This document shows positions 21,642 through 31,389 of a stretch of 58,387 bases of DNA, in pieces. The DNA comes from Imhoffiella purpurea (GTDB taxonomy: Bacteria > Pseudomonadota > Gammaproteobacteria > Chromatiales > Chromatiaceae). The position numbers and the translations under genes were made by a program. The notes beneath the pieces were generated by a model. It ran no database searches. It saw only the letters and a program-made list of their open reading frames with translations, and was not told the origin of the DNA. Location: the NCBI RefSeq assembly GCF_000585215.1, contig NZ_AONC01000057.1:1-58387 (forward strand), in the 5' to 3' direction. Every line of letters starts with the position of its first letter. Position 1 is the first letter of the stretch.

Positions 21642-22427
21642 CTAACGGCCGAGCAGCTTCCGCAGGAACCGTCCGAGGCTGCTCTTCAGGTCGCCGTCGC
21701 TTCCCTTGAGCAGCCGCATGGCGGCCTCGTTGATGCGCTGCGCGCTGGCCGATCTGGGATTGAGGAGCAGGTGCGGCTTCTGCGCCAGGATGCTCTTCTC
21801 GATCAAGGGGTCGTCCGGGACATGGCCGATGCATTCGAGCGTGCCGTGCATGAACTTGTCGGTCACGCCCTTCAGGCGGGATGCGATCCGCTGCGCGTCC
21901 GAGGCCGAGGTGGCGCAGTTGACGAGCAGCTTGAGCGGTTTCGATTCCTCGGCCAGCACCGTCTTGATGATGCCGTAGGCGTCGGTCAGCGAGGTCGGAT
22001 GGGGCGTGGTGACGATGAGCGCGTCGTCGGCCGCCAGCACGAAGCGGACGACGTTGCTGCCGATCCCGGCCCCGGTGTCGATGATGAGGAAATCGTAGCC
22101 GCTCAGTCCCTCCAGGTCGCGCATCACGTTCTGTCGCTCGCTCTCGCCGAGATCGGCGAGCTCGGCGATGCCGCTCGCCCCGGCGATGAGATCGATCCCG
22201 TAGTCCGTCGGCATGACGATCTCGGACAGTGTCTTGTGTCCGCGAACCACATCGTGGATCGTGAGCTTGGGGATGATGCCCAGCATCACGTTGAGGTTCG
22301 CCAGTCCCAGATCGCCATCGAGCATGAGCACTCGGCGGCCGGTGCGGGCGATGGCGATACCCAGATTGATGGATAGGGTGGTTTTGCCGACCCCGCCTTT
22401 TCCTGAAGTGACGCAAAGGGTACGCAT
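21642..22427 (-). CDS. MinD/ParA-family ATPase, FlhG-like
   Basis: A 261-residue deviant-Walker ATPase. The P-loop SGKGGVGKTTLSINLG has both signature lysines, Walker A' is LMLDGDLGLAN, and Walker B is DFLIIDTGAGI. The sequence around DLGLANLNVMLG is typical of FlhG/MotR-type MinD proteins, which position flagella or other polar machines. No flhF or flagellar gene is adjacent. It is the last gene of a leftward set that begins with a membrane-anchored ParA-like protein and a SPOR protein. A membrane-targeting amphipathic tail (GRFLRKLLGR) is present at the C terminus, as in MinD. Confidence 0.88.
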   Translation of the reverse strand: MRTLCVTSGKGGVGKTTLSINLGIAIARTGRRVLMLDGDLGLANLNVMLGIIPKLTIHDVVRGHKTLSEIVMPTDYGIDLIAGASGIAELADLGESERQNVMRDLEGLSGYDFLIIDTGAGIGSNVVRFVLAADDALIVTTPHPTSLTDAYGIIKTVLAEESKPLKLLVNCATSASDAQRIASRLKGVTDKFMHGTLECIGHVPDDPLIEKSILAQKPHLLLNPRSASAQRINEAAMRLLKGSDGDLKSSLGRFLRKLLGR

Positions 22428-22442
22428 GGATTGGGTCGCTAT

Positions 22443-22478
22443 CTCGGAATCGTCTTGGGTCTCGGAATCGTCTTGCGC
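22443..22478. repeat. Two tandem 18-bp repeats
   Basis: CTCGGAATCGTCTTGGGT is followed directly by CTCGGAATCGTCTTGCGC (16 of 18 identical). They fill most of the 76-bp gap between the SPOR gene and the MinD-like gene. A second degenerate pair (GTCATTCGGGCGTTCC / GTCATTCGCCGTTCC) follows, running into the 3' end of the SPOR gene. Confidence 0.65.
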
Positions 22479-22503
22479 TCTGTCATTCGGGCGTTCCTCT
22501 CGG

Positions 22504-23385
22504 TCATTCGCCGTTCCCGCTCACACGGGTGACCAGACACTGATGTCCTGCCTCGCGCAGCCGGGCGCACCAGTCTCTCGCCTCCGCCTCGTTCGTCCAT
22601 TCCAGGGCGCGTAGACGGTAGAATTCGTCGCGGGCATCGCCGTAATTCGAACGGCTGATCGTCAGTTCCAATCCCCCGAGCATGTTCTGGTATCGCTGCA
22701 CGAAGATTTCGCGGTCGGTCTCGACCTTCTCGAGCGAGCGTCCGGCGAGCAATTGTACGTGCCAGAGGTAGCGGTTCGAGGTCCGCGCGGGCGCGGCGGA
22801 AGGCGTCTGCGCTTCCAGGGGTGTGTCGGGCTGCGCGGGTTCGGCGACGATGGGCGCGGGAGACGGCGGCTGGGGCTCGGTTCCTTCCATTCGAGCGGTC
22901 TCGAGGCTCGACTCGCCGATCCCGGCGGGCGGTTCCGGATGGACTGGCTCCGGCCCGGTCGGTGTCGTCTCCAGCGGTTCGGTATCCGCCATGGTGATGG
23001 GCGGTCGTTGCGCGGCAGGTTCCGGCTGGGATGCGGTCGGCGTCTCCTTCGTCGGCTGCGCCGTGGTCATGTCGTGGGCTGTCGTCCTCTCCGGCCTCGG
23101 CTTCGTTTCGGGCTCCACGGAAGGCGAGGCATGGCTCGGCGGCCGGGCGGGCGTCCGCGCCACCTCCGGTCTCGGGCCGGAGACGATGTCGCTGGGTCTC
23201 GGCAGCGGCAGCGACAGGGGGGGCAGCTGTTCCAGCCACCGGGGATCCGGGGGCGAGTCGGGCGCCGCGCGTGGAAGTGACTGGACCGGTTCGGCCAGGG
23301 CGACCGCCATGGGGAGCAGCAGGGCGAGCGCCCGGAGGCCGATGCGTCCCGTCGCCGGGCTCCGCGGTCGAATGGGCTTCTTCAT
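22504..23385 (-). CDS. Secreted or membrane-anchored SPOR-domain-like protein
   Basis: A 293-residue protein. An N-terminal signal or anchor helix (about 16-32, LRALALLLPMAVALAEP) follows a basic stretch. Residues about 35-210 are Pro/Ala/Thr/Glu-rich linker, probably disordered and spanning the periplasm. The C-terminal 75 residues (WHVQLLAGRSLEKVETD ... FYRLRALEWTNEAEARDWC) have the beta-alpha-beta pattern of SPOR domains, which bind denuded peptidoglycan glycans. Two cysteines in that domain could pair. The start codon overlaps the stop of the ParA-like gene by 4 bp, so the two are translationally coupled. Likely a cell-wall-binding partner of the neighbouring ATPases. Confidence 0.75.
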   Translation of the reverse strand: MKKPIRPRSPATGRIGLRALALLLPMAVALAEPVQSLPRAAPDSPPDPRWLEQLPPLSLPLPRPSDIVSGPRPEVARTPARPPSHASPSVEPETKPRPERTTAHDMTTAQPTKETPTASQPEPAAQRPPITMADTEPLETTPTGPEPVHPEPPAGIGESSLETARMEGTEPQPPSPAPIVAEPAQPDTPLEAQTPSAAPARTSNRYLWHVQLLAGRSLEKVETDREIFVQRYQNMLGGLELTISRSNYGDARDEFYRLRALEWTNEAEARDWCARLREAGHQCLVTRVSGNGE

Positions 23386-24704
23386 CGCGCCTCCCGGGGC
23401 GGCAGGTCGATGGTGCAGCTGGTGTCGCCGTCGGTGCGGGCCTGCTCGCCGCAGAGCGTCAGCTGTTCACGGTTCCTCGCGATCAGTTTCGCCCCCAGCA
23501 GGAGCTCGCGATAGGCGGTTTCGTCGGCGCGGGACAGGAGCAGGCTCCCGGCCTGCCAGTAATGCTCGGGTCCGATCAGGCGCGCGCCCAGCTCGATGCG
23601 GTGCTGCGGATCCGTGAGTCGAGGCGCCAGCAGTATGGCCGCGGACACGGCGACCGCGATCAGCGCCACGGTCGCCAGGACCCAGGGGTTCGTCAGCCGA
23701 GCGAGAAGATTGGGCCGCTGTATCGCCGCGAACAGGGTCTCGAGCGCCTCGGCGTCCTGGTGTCGCATCGCCTTCTGGTGGTCGTAGAGGCGCGACAGGG
23801 GATCGATCCGCCATCCCTCGATGCCCTTGAGCATCCTTTCCCGGTAATGCTTCATCCGCTCCTGGCGCGTGCGCATGCGCCAGGTGCCGTCGGGCTGATC
23901 GCCGAGCTCTCCCAGGGTCAGCCACTCGGTCGCCAGCGACAGATAGGCCTGGCTGATCGGGGTCGTGGTGCTCTGCATCAGGAAGGGCTGGCCAGGCGGA
24001 GCGTCTCCGGCCAGTCCGGGGTCGAAGGGAATCTCGGTCATGAGTGACATGCGCCCGTATTCCTGGCGCAGGTGGGCGAGCAGCTTGTTCTCGCCATCGG
24101 TTTCGGTCTGAGCCCTGATCAGCAGATAGAGCCCGTAGAGCGGCTGCGGGAGACCGGCGCGCAGCTGGGTGACGGTCTTGAGCAGATTCGGCAGGTTGTC
24201 CAGCAGCTTGCGCTCGCAGGCCAGCGGCATCAGCACCCGGTGGGCCGCGATCAGTGCGTTGCGGGTGAATGGGTTGAAAGAGGGCGGGCAGTCGAGCACC
24301 ACATGATCGAATTCGATCGAGAGGGCGGACAGGGTGGCGAGCGCCTGATAGAGCCGGGTGTGGCCGTCCTCCATCCTGGCGAGCGCGTTCTCGAGCGCGC
24401 CCAGCCCCTCGTTGGCCGGGGCCAGGTAGATCTCTGTGATCTTGGTCGACCCGATCATGTCGCGGGTCAGCTTGCCCTCGGTGATGGCGCTCTCGCTGCC
24501 GCCGCGATCCTTGCCTTCGTATCCGATGGCCTGGCTGGCGCTGCGCTTGGGATCCAGATCGATCAGGAGCACCGAGCGTCCGGCCGCCGCCAGGCCCAGC
24601 GACAGGTTGATCGCCGTCGTGGTGGCGCCGACGCCTTCGCGCTGGCCGAAGATGGCGATGATTTCCGGTGAGAGCCTTGGCTTATCCTGTGTCTTGCGTG
24701 TCAT
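23382..24704 (-). CDS. Membrane-anchored ParA-like protein with altered P-loop
   Basis: A 440-residue protein joining a ParA/MinD-type domain (about 10-265) to a single transmembrane helix (341-361) and a periplasmic tail of about 80 residues with two cysteines. Walker A' (LLIDLDP) and Walker B (HVVLDCPPS) are intact. The P-loop reads GQREGVGATTT, so the usual lysine before TT is Ala and the signature lysine of KGG is replaced too. Similar variants occur in CpaE/TadZ and BcsQ relatives. ATP may be bound weakly or not hydrolysed. Residues 265-335 are a basic linker. The SPOR gene overlaps it by 4 bp. It heads a three-gene operon that could position a cell-envelope machine. Confidence 0.8.
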   Translation of the reverse strand: MTRKTQDKPRLSPEIIAIFGQREGVGATTTAINLSLGLAAAGRSVLLIDLDPKRSASQAIGYEGKDRGGSESAITEGKLTRDMIGSTKITEIYLAPANEGLGALENALARMEDGHTRLYQALATLSALSIEFDHVVLDCPPSFNPFTRNALIAAHRVLMPLACERKLLDNLPNLLKTVTQLRAGLPQPLYGLYLLIRAQTETDGENKLLAHLRQEYGRMSLMTEIPFDPGLAGDAPPGQPFLMQSTTTPISQAYLSLATEWLTLGELGDQPDGTWRMRTRQERMKHYRERMLKGIEGWRIDPLSRLYDHQKAMRHQDAEALETLFAAIQRPNLLARLTNPWVLATVALIAVAVSAAILLAPRLTDPQHRIELGARLIGPEHYWQAGSLLLSRADETAYRELLLGAKLIARNREQLTLCGEQARTDGDTSCTIDLPPREAR

Positions 24705-24870
24705 GAGGGCACCGCCTTAGGACATGTGAAGAGCCGAGATCGCCCGGGCGACGTCCCGAGTCATGGTCTCCGGACCGCTGGACTCGGAGTTGGGCATCGT
24801 TCCGGCCATCTCGGCAGTGTGCGTTCCCTGCGCTCGATCCCTGATCGATACCATGGTTCCCGGAATCCGT

Positions 24871-25725
24871 TCAGCCCCGTCCGCCGCGCGACACGCGAGC
24901 GAGGAGCCAGTCCAGCCCTGCGGTCGGGAGCAGACGTCTGAGCACACCGAGCAGGTGGGTCGGAAAGGTGACATAATATCGCGCCTTGGGCCTAGGATTC
25001 TCCAGCGCGTGGACGAGCTTCTTCAGCACCGCTTCCGGCGGCAGTGTGAAGGGCTGGGCCGCGCCCTCCTTGGTCAGGCGCGCCTCGGCCTGCAGGTAGG
25101 CCTCGCGGTGAGGGCTGCTCTCGACGTCGATTCGCTCCCTGAAGGCACGGTACGCATTGTCGCGGAAGCGGCTGAGGATGGGGCCGGGCTCGATCAGCGA
25201 GACGCCGATGCCGGTCCCGCGCAGCTCGAGCCTCAGGGTGTCGGTCAGACCCTCCAGGGCGAACTTGCTGGCCACGTAGGCGCCGCGAAAGGGCAGGGCG
25301 ACCAGCCCCAGGACCGAGCTGTTGTGCACGATCCGCCCCCGTCCCTGGCGACGCATGATGGGGATGACCCGGGAGGTCAGATCGTGCCAGCCGAGCAGAT
25401 TGGTTTCGAGTTGCGCGCGCAAGGTGTCGCGGCTCAGATCCTCGACCGCGCCGGGCTGTCCGTAGGCGCCGTTGTTGAAGAGTGCGTCCAGGCGGCCGCC
25501 AGTGAGCGCCAGGGTCTCCTCGAGACCGCGGCGGATGCTGTCCGGGTCGTCCAGGTCCAGTCGAACCGCGGTCAATCCCTCGTCGGCGAGTCGGGCGACG
25601 TCTTCCTGACGGCGCGCCGATGCGATCACCGTCCAGCCGCGCGCGGCCATGCCCTTGGCGCAGTGGTGACCGATCCCGCTGGAACAGCCGGTGATGAGCA
25701 GGGTGGGTGCTTCGGCTTGGTGCAT
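24871..25725 (-). CDS. Short-chain dehydrogenase/reductase (SDR)
   Basis: A 284-residue classical SDR. The NAD(P)-binding motif TGCSSGIG lies at about 12-19, NNGAYG at about 85-90 (the NNAG position), catalytic Ser in HNSSVLG, and YVASK as the YxxxK catalytic pair (about 151-155). The C-terminal extension (ENPRPKARYYVTFPTHLLGVLRRLLP) is typical of SDRs acting on lipophilic substrates, close to the YbbO/retinol-dehydrogenase-like group. Substrate unknown. It stands alone: the upstream neighbour fmdB is divergent, and the preceding gap (24705-24870) holds no gene. Confidence 0.88.
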   Translation of the reverse strand: MHQAEAPTLLITGCSSGIGHHCAKGMAARGWTVIASARRQEDVARLADEGLTAVRLDLDDPDSIRRGLEETLALTGGRLDALFNNGAYGQPGAVEDLSRDTLRAQLETNLLGWHDLTSRVIPIMRRQGRGRIVHNSSVLGLVALPFRGAYVASKFALEGLTDTLRLELRGTGIGVSLIEPGPILSRFRDNAYRAFRERIDVESSPHREAYLQAEARLTKEGAAQPFTLPPEAVLKKLVHALENPRPKARYYVTFPTHLLGVLRRLLPTAGLDWLLARVSRGGRG

Positions 25726-25902
25726 GAGTGCCCGGGATGATCGATGGCGTCAGATTGAGGATGCCCCATTAACGCGAATCTCGCCGTCGGCTGCAAGCCG
25801 ATTCGATATGGATCCAGTCGGCGGGCGGTTTTGGTTTTCGACGCTCGAAGCCCGATGGGCTTCGCGTCTTTGTCCACCTGATGTTTGATTGAGGAACGAC
25901 CG

Positions 25903-26208
25903 ATGCCATTCTACGAGTATCGTTGCGAGAACTGCGATCATGAATTGGAGGCGATGCAGAAGATCAGCGATCCGCCGCTGACCGACTGTCCCGCCTGCGG
26001 CCAGCCGGCGCTGAAAAAGCTCATCTCGGCCGCCGGATTCCGCCTCAAGGGCGGCGGCTGGTACGAGACCGACTTCAAGAAGGGCGGCTCCAAGAAGAAC
26101 CTGCACGATTCGGGCGAGAAGAAGGATACCGCCAAGTCCGCAAGTGCCGGCACCGGCAAGAGCGACGGCTCCTCCGCCTCCAAGCCCGCCCAGAAGAGCG
26201 CCGCCTGA
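25903..26208 (+). CDS. FmdB-family zinc-ribbon protein
   Basis: A small protein of 101 residues. The start is the ATG at 25903, preceded by gaggaa and opening MPFYEYRCENC as in the family. The zinc ribbon is formed by CENC and CPAC separated by 21 residues. The C-terminal half is Lys/Ser/Ala-rich and probably disordered. FmdB proteins are widespread just upstream of aspS, as here, but their role is unclear; the name comes from regulation of formamide metabolism in Methylophilus. A strong intrinsic terminator follows, separating it from aspS. Confidence 0.9.
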   Translation: MPFYEYRCENCDHELEAMQKISDPPLTDCPACGQPALKKLISAAGFRLKGGGWYETDFKKGGSKKNLHDSGEKKDTAKSASAGTGKSDGSSASKPAQKSAA

Positions 26209-26213
26209 TCGTT

Positions 26214-26253
26214 CGGTCGGGTACCAGCGATGGCTGGCGCCCGGCCGGTTTTT
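26214..26253 (+). terminator. Intrinsic terminator after fmdB
   Basis: CGGTCGGG pairs with CCCGGCCG (one T-G), then CCAGC-GATG-GCTGG forms the top stem; a run of five T follows. It lies 6 bp after the fmdB stop. Confidence 0.85.
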
Positions 26254-26335
26254 CCCTCGTGCCCGAGATCTCCGTATGGGCTCGACATCCTCGTCTCGGC
26301 CGGCTCGCAACAGGCGCCCTAGCGTCGCTTCGTAC

Positions 26336-26364
26336 TTGCGCCAACCAAGTGCTAACAGTAACCT
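26336..26364 (+). promoter_or_regulatory. Possible sigma-70 promoter of aspS
   Basis: TTGCGC and TAACCT are separated by 17 bp, about 80 bp before the aspS start and downstream of the fmdB terminator. Both hexamers are imperfect, so the call rests mainly on spacing and position. Confidence 0.35.
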
Positions 26365-26442
26365 TCCCTGCTTTTTCATGACGATCCCGGCCCATTTCCA
26401 TGCCGGATCGTCCACCGCTAAAACAGATGGGGCGATAGACCG

Positions 26443-28221
<1,779 letters not shown>

Positions 28222-28229
28222 GGACCGGG

Positions 28230-28763
28230 ATGCGGCGCTTCGAGTTCGGCAGGATGTCGGATCTCGTCGCGGGATCCGACCCCGAGACCCTCGGTCAGGG
28301 CGAGGATGCGAGCGCCAAGTCCCATGAGGAACGCAAGCGGCCGCAGTCCGTCTTGGTCGTCATCTGCACCCGTCGAGGCGATTTTCTGCTGCTGCGGCGG
28401 ACGCGTCCGGCGGGGTTCTGGCAGTCGGTGACCGGCAGCCTGTCGCCGGGCGAGACGCCCAGAAGCGCCGCCGCGCGCGAGGTGCGCGAGGAGACGGGGA
28501 TCCTGGCCGGTGGCGGGCTGGTGGACATGCGCCGTTCGACGCTCTTTCCCATCATCCCGGCCTGGCGCAGGCGCTATGGCCCCAACATCTGCTTCAACCG
28601 CGAGTATCGCTTCGCGCTGGTCCTGGATTCGCAGCGCTTCGTCCGCCTCAATCCGCGCGAGCATCAGGAATATCTCTGGCTTCCGGCCCGCGAGGCGGCG
28701 GAGCTCACCGGATCCTGGACCAATCGCGATGCCATCCTGGATCTGGCCGCCGTGCTCGGATGA
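28230..28763 (+). CDS. nudB: Dihydroneopterin triphosphate diphosphatase (Nudix) NudB
   Basis: The gene encodes 177 residues from the ATG at 28230, which has gagg upstream; the ATG at 28254 is an alternative. The Nudix box reads G-SLSPG-E-TPRSAAA-REVREETG and matches Gx5Ex7REUXEExGU. NudB removes pyrophosphate from dihydroneopterin triphosphate in folate synthesis. Placement directly after aspS is the same as in E. coli, which supports the specific call. The N-terminal 30 residues before KRPQSVLVVI are longer than in E. coli NudB (150 residues). Confidence 0.9.
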   Translation: MRRFEFGRMSDLVAGSDPETLGQGEDASAKSHEERKRPQSVLVVICTRRGDFLLLRRTRPAGFWQSVTGSLSPGETPRSAAAREVREETGILAGGGLVDMRRSTLFPIIPAWRRRYGPNICFNREYRFALVLDSQRFVRLNPREHQEYLWLPAREAAELTGSWTNRDAILDLAAVLG

Positions 28764-28806
28764 GACGCATCCTCGGCCGGAATCTATCCGGTCCTTTCGT
28801 GGGCCG

Positions 28807-29235
28807 TCAGGATTCCAGGACCCGCTCCAGATGCTCGACGGCGAAATGCTTGCCGGCGTTGATGGATTTGACGATGTCGCCGATGGAGATGATGCCCAGG
28901 ATCACCCCGTCGTCGAGGACCGGCAGATGGCGGACCCGCCGCTCGGTCATGACGGCCATGGCCTGATCGAGTTCGAGGTCGGGCGAGACGCAGATGAGGT
29001 GCCGGGTCATGATGTCGCGCACCTGCGTTTCCAGGGGCGAGCGCGCGTTGCGCGCCGCGTCCCGGGCATGGTCGCGCTCGGAAACCAGTCCGACCGGACC
29101 CGTGTCGTCGATGACCAGAAGGGCGCCGATATGATGTTCGGCCATGAGCCCGAGCGCCTCGTGAACGCTGGCGTCCGGGCCGATCGACCAGACGCGGCTG
29201 CCTTTTTCGTCGAGCAGTTCCAGGGCTGTCTTCAT
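28807..29235 (-). CDS. Tandem CBS-domain protein
   Basis: A 142-residue protein of two CBS motifs and little else. I start it at the ATG at 29235, preceded by GGAGG on the minus strand, since the longer open frame has a Pro/Arg-rich non-domain extension. CBS1 covers about 15-65 (VHEALGLMAEHHIGALLVID) and CBS2 about 80-138 (MTRHLICVSPDLELDQAMAVM). Such pairs bind adenine nucleotides and sense energy state. The partner is not evident. Convergent with nudB. Confidence 0.9.
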   Translation of the reverse strand: MKTALELLDEKGSRVWSIGPDASVHEALGLMAEHHIGALLVIDDTGPVGLVSERDHARDAARNARSPLETQVRDIMTRHLICVSPDLELDQAMAVMTERRVRHLPVLDDGVILGIISIGDIVKSINAGKHFAVEHLERVLES

Positions 29236-29352
29236 GGTTCCTCCGGACGGTCGGGGCCTCGGGCGCGGTGCTTCGGGTCCAGGTCGTGCCTCAGGGTGCC
29301 ATCCAGTGGTCACGGGTCGGCGGTGTCGGGCGCTGAGACGAGGCGGTGGCCA

Positions 29353-29377
29353 ATCATTCAATATAATTCCGAATGAT
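29353..29377. promoter_or_regulatory. Consensus -10 box inside a 7-bp inverted repeat
   Basis: ATCATTC and GAATGAT flank 11 bp that contain a perfect TATAAT at 29362-29367. This stands out as an AT-rich island within the 307-bp gap 29236-29542 between the CBS gene and the ABC exporter. A -35 box is poor on either strand, so an activator- or repressor-controlled promoter is plausible. I see nothing else in the gap. Confidence 0.45.
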
Positions 29378-29542
29378 GTCAGTTCAATAGTCCTCGCGGC
29401 CTTTGGCGGTCATCGCGCCGCAATCGCCGGGGCTCGGGACGTTTCTGGCTGGCATTTCGCGCGCGCTCGCCGCATCTATGGGGTCTGGCAACCAGCCTCG
29501 CCGCCGGCGAGGGCCACCTTCAGCATTCGTCAGAGAGAAGTC

Positions 29543-31324
29543 ATGCGCCAATCATCGACCGCCGATCTCAACCGCCCAGGTACCCGCAATCTGGGCGCGC
29601 TGAGACATCTGATCCGTTTCACCCGTCCCTATGCCAGGCGAATGCTGCTGGCGCTGGTCGCGCTCGTCATCGCCGCCGGCTCGGTGCTGGCATTCGGTCA
29701 GGTGATTCGGGTGGTCGTGGATTCGGGGCTGGGGACGGGATCGGCCGAGGCATTGAACCGGTCGCTGATCCTCTTCCTCGGCGTCGTGGTGCTCACCGCC
29801 GGCGCCATGATGGCGCGCAGCTATCTGCTCAACTGGATCGGCGAGCGCGTGGTCGCCGATATCCGCAAGGCCGTTTTCGAGCGGGTGCTGGTGCTCGACG
29901 TCGGCTTCTTCGAGGCCACCAGGGCTGGCGAGGTCATCTCGCGTCTGACCAGCGACACGGCCCTGCTGCAGGTGGTCGTGGGCTCGACGCTGGCCATGGC
30001 GCTGCGCACCTCGCTGCTGATCCTGGGAGGCATCATCATGCTGGCCGTGACCAGTCCGGCCCTGACCGGTCTGGTGCTCCTGGGGCTGCCATTGGTGATC
30101 GGTCCGGCCTGGATCCTGGGCCGGCGGGTGCGCCGGCTGTCGCGGAGCAGTCAGGACCGGATCGCGGATGTGGGGGCCTATGTCGACGAGGTCATCCACG
30201 GCATCCGCACGGTGCAGGCCTGCTGTCACGAGCCGGTCGACCGCCGCCACTATGCCGGGCAGGTGGAGGCGGCCTTCGACGTCGCCATGGAGCGCTCGGC
30301 CAACAGCGCCATCCTCTCCGGCACCGCGACCCTGCTCACCTTCGGTGCGATCGGCCTGGTGCTCTGGGTCGGCGGGCATCGGGTGCTGGACGGTACCTTG
30401 AGCGGCGGCGAGCTCTCGGCCTTTCTCTTCTATGCCATCGTGGTGGCCGGTGCGGTCGGGTCGCTCAGCGATCTGGTCGGGCAGCTGCTGCGCGGCGCCG
30501 GTGCCAGCGAACGTCTGATGGAGCTGCTCGCAGTCCGGTCGGCGATCGAGTCGCCCGCCGAGCCGCTGTCCCTGCCGACACCGGCGCGCGGCGAGATCGT
30601 CTTCGAGTCGGTGCGCTTCGTCTATCCGGCGCGTCCGGAGATCCCGGCCCTGGACGATCTCTCTCTGACCATCGCCCAGGGAGAGCGGGTCGCCCTGGTC
30701 GGGCCATCGGGTGCCGGTAAGAGCACGCTCATCCAGCTCCTGCTGCGCTTTTACGATCCGGCCCTGGGAACGATCCGCTTCGACGGGGTGGATATCCGCC
30801 AGCTGACCCCAGGCGATCTGCGCCGGCGCATCTCCCTGGTCCCCCAGGATCCGGTCATCTTCGGCGCCGATGCCTGGGACAATATCCGCTACGGCCTGGA
30901 GGCGAGCGACGCCGAGGTGCGGTGTGCCGCCGAGGCGGCCCACGCGCTCGATTTCATCGAGCGTTTGCCTCAGGGTTTCGACACCTATCTCGGCGAGCGC
31001 GGCGTGCGGCTGTCCGGCGGCGAGCGTCAGCGCATCGCCATCGCCCGCACCATTCTGCGCGATCCCGCGCTGCTGCTGCTCGACGAGGCGACCAGCGCGC
31101 TCGACGCCGAGAGCGAGCGTCTGGTCCAGGACGCCCTGGAGCGGCTCATGCACGGACGCACCAGCATCGTGATCGCCCATCGATTGGCCACGGTGCGCAA
31201 CGCCGACCGTATCCTGGTCCTGGATCAGGGCCGCATCCTCGCCTCCGGCCGGCACGAGGAGCTCATGTCCCAGGGCGGGCTCTATGCCCGGCTGGCGGCG
31301 CTGCAGTTCCAGGACGCTCGATGA
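29543..31324 (+). CDS. ABC exporter, fused permease-ATPase half transporter (MsbA type)
   Basis: A 593-residue half transporter that would work as a homodimer. I use the ATG at 29543 (agagagaag upstream), because the 103 in-frame codons before it have no membrane or domain character. Six transmembrane helices fill about 35-310. The ATPase domain has Walker A GPSGAGKST (about 393-401), signature LSGGERQRIAIA, Walker B LLLLDEAT and the His switch IVIAHRLAT. It resembles lipid and drug exporters of the ABC-B family. Substrate unknown. No outer-membrane partner is adjacent. Confidence 0.92.
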   Translation: MRQSSTADLNRPGTRNLGALRHLIRFTRPYARRMLLALVALVIAAGSVLAFGQVIRVVVDSGLGTGSAEALNRSLILFLGVVVLTAGAMMARSYLLNWIGERVVADIRKAVFERVLVLDVGFFEATRAGEVISRLTSDTALLQVVVGSTLAMALRTSLLILGGIIMLAVTSPALTGLVLLGLPLVIGPAWILGRRVRRLSRSSQDRIADVGAYVDEVIHGIRTVQACCHEPVDRRHYAGQVEAAFDVAMERSANSAILSGTATLLTFGAIGLVLWVGGHRVLDGTLSGGELSAFLFYAIVVAGAVGSLSDLVGQLLRGAGASERLMELLAVRSAIESPAEPLSLPTPARGEIVFESVRFVYPARPEIPALDDLSLTIAQGERVALVGPSGAGKSTLIQLLLRFYDPALGTIRFDGVDIRQLTPGDLRRRISLVPQDPVIFGADAWDNIRYGLEASDAEVRCAAEAAHALDFIERLPQGFDTYLGERGVRLSGGERQRIAIARTILRDPALLLLDEATSALDAESERLVQDALERLMHGRTSIVIAHRLATVRNADRILVLDQGRILASGRHEELMSQGGLYARLAALQFQDAR

Positions 31325-31389
31325 TGTGAGCCGCCAAGACGCAGGGATCGCGCGGCATGAGCAATGAGTCGATCGGCTGGCGGTTGGAC

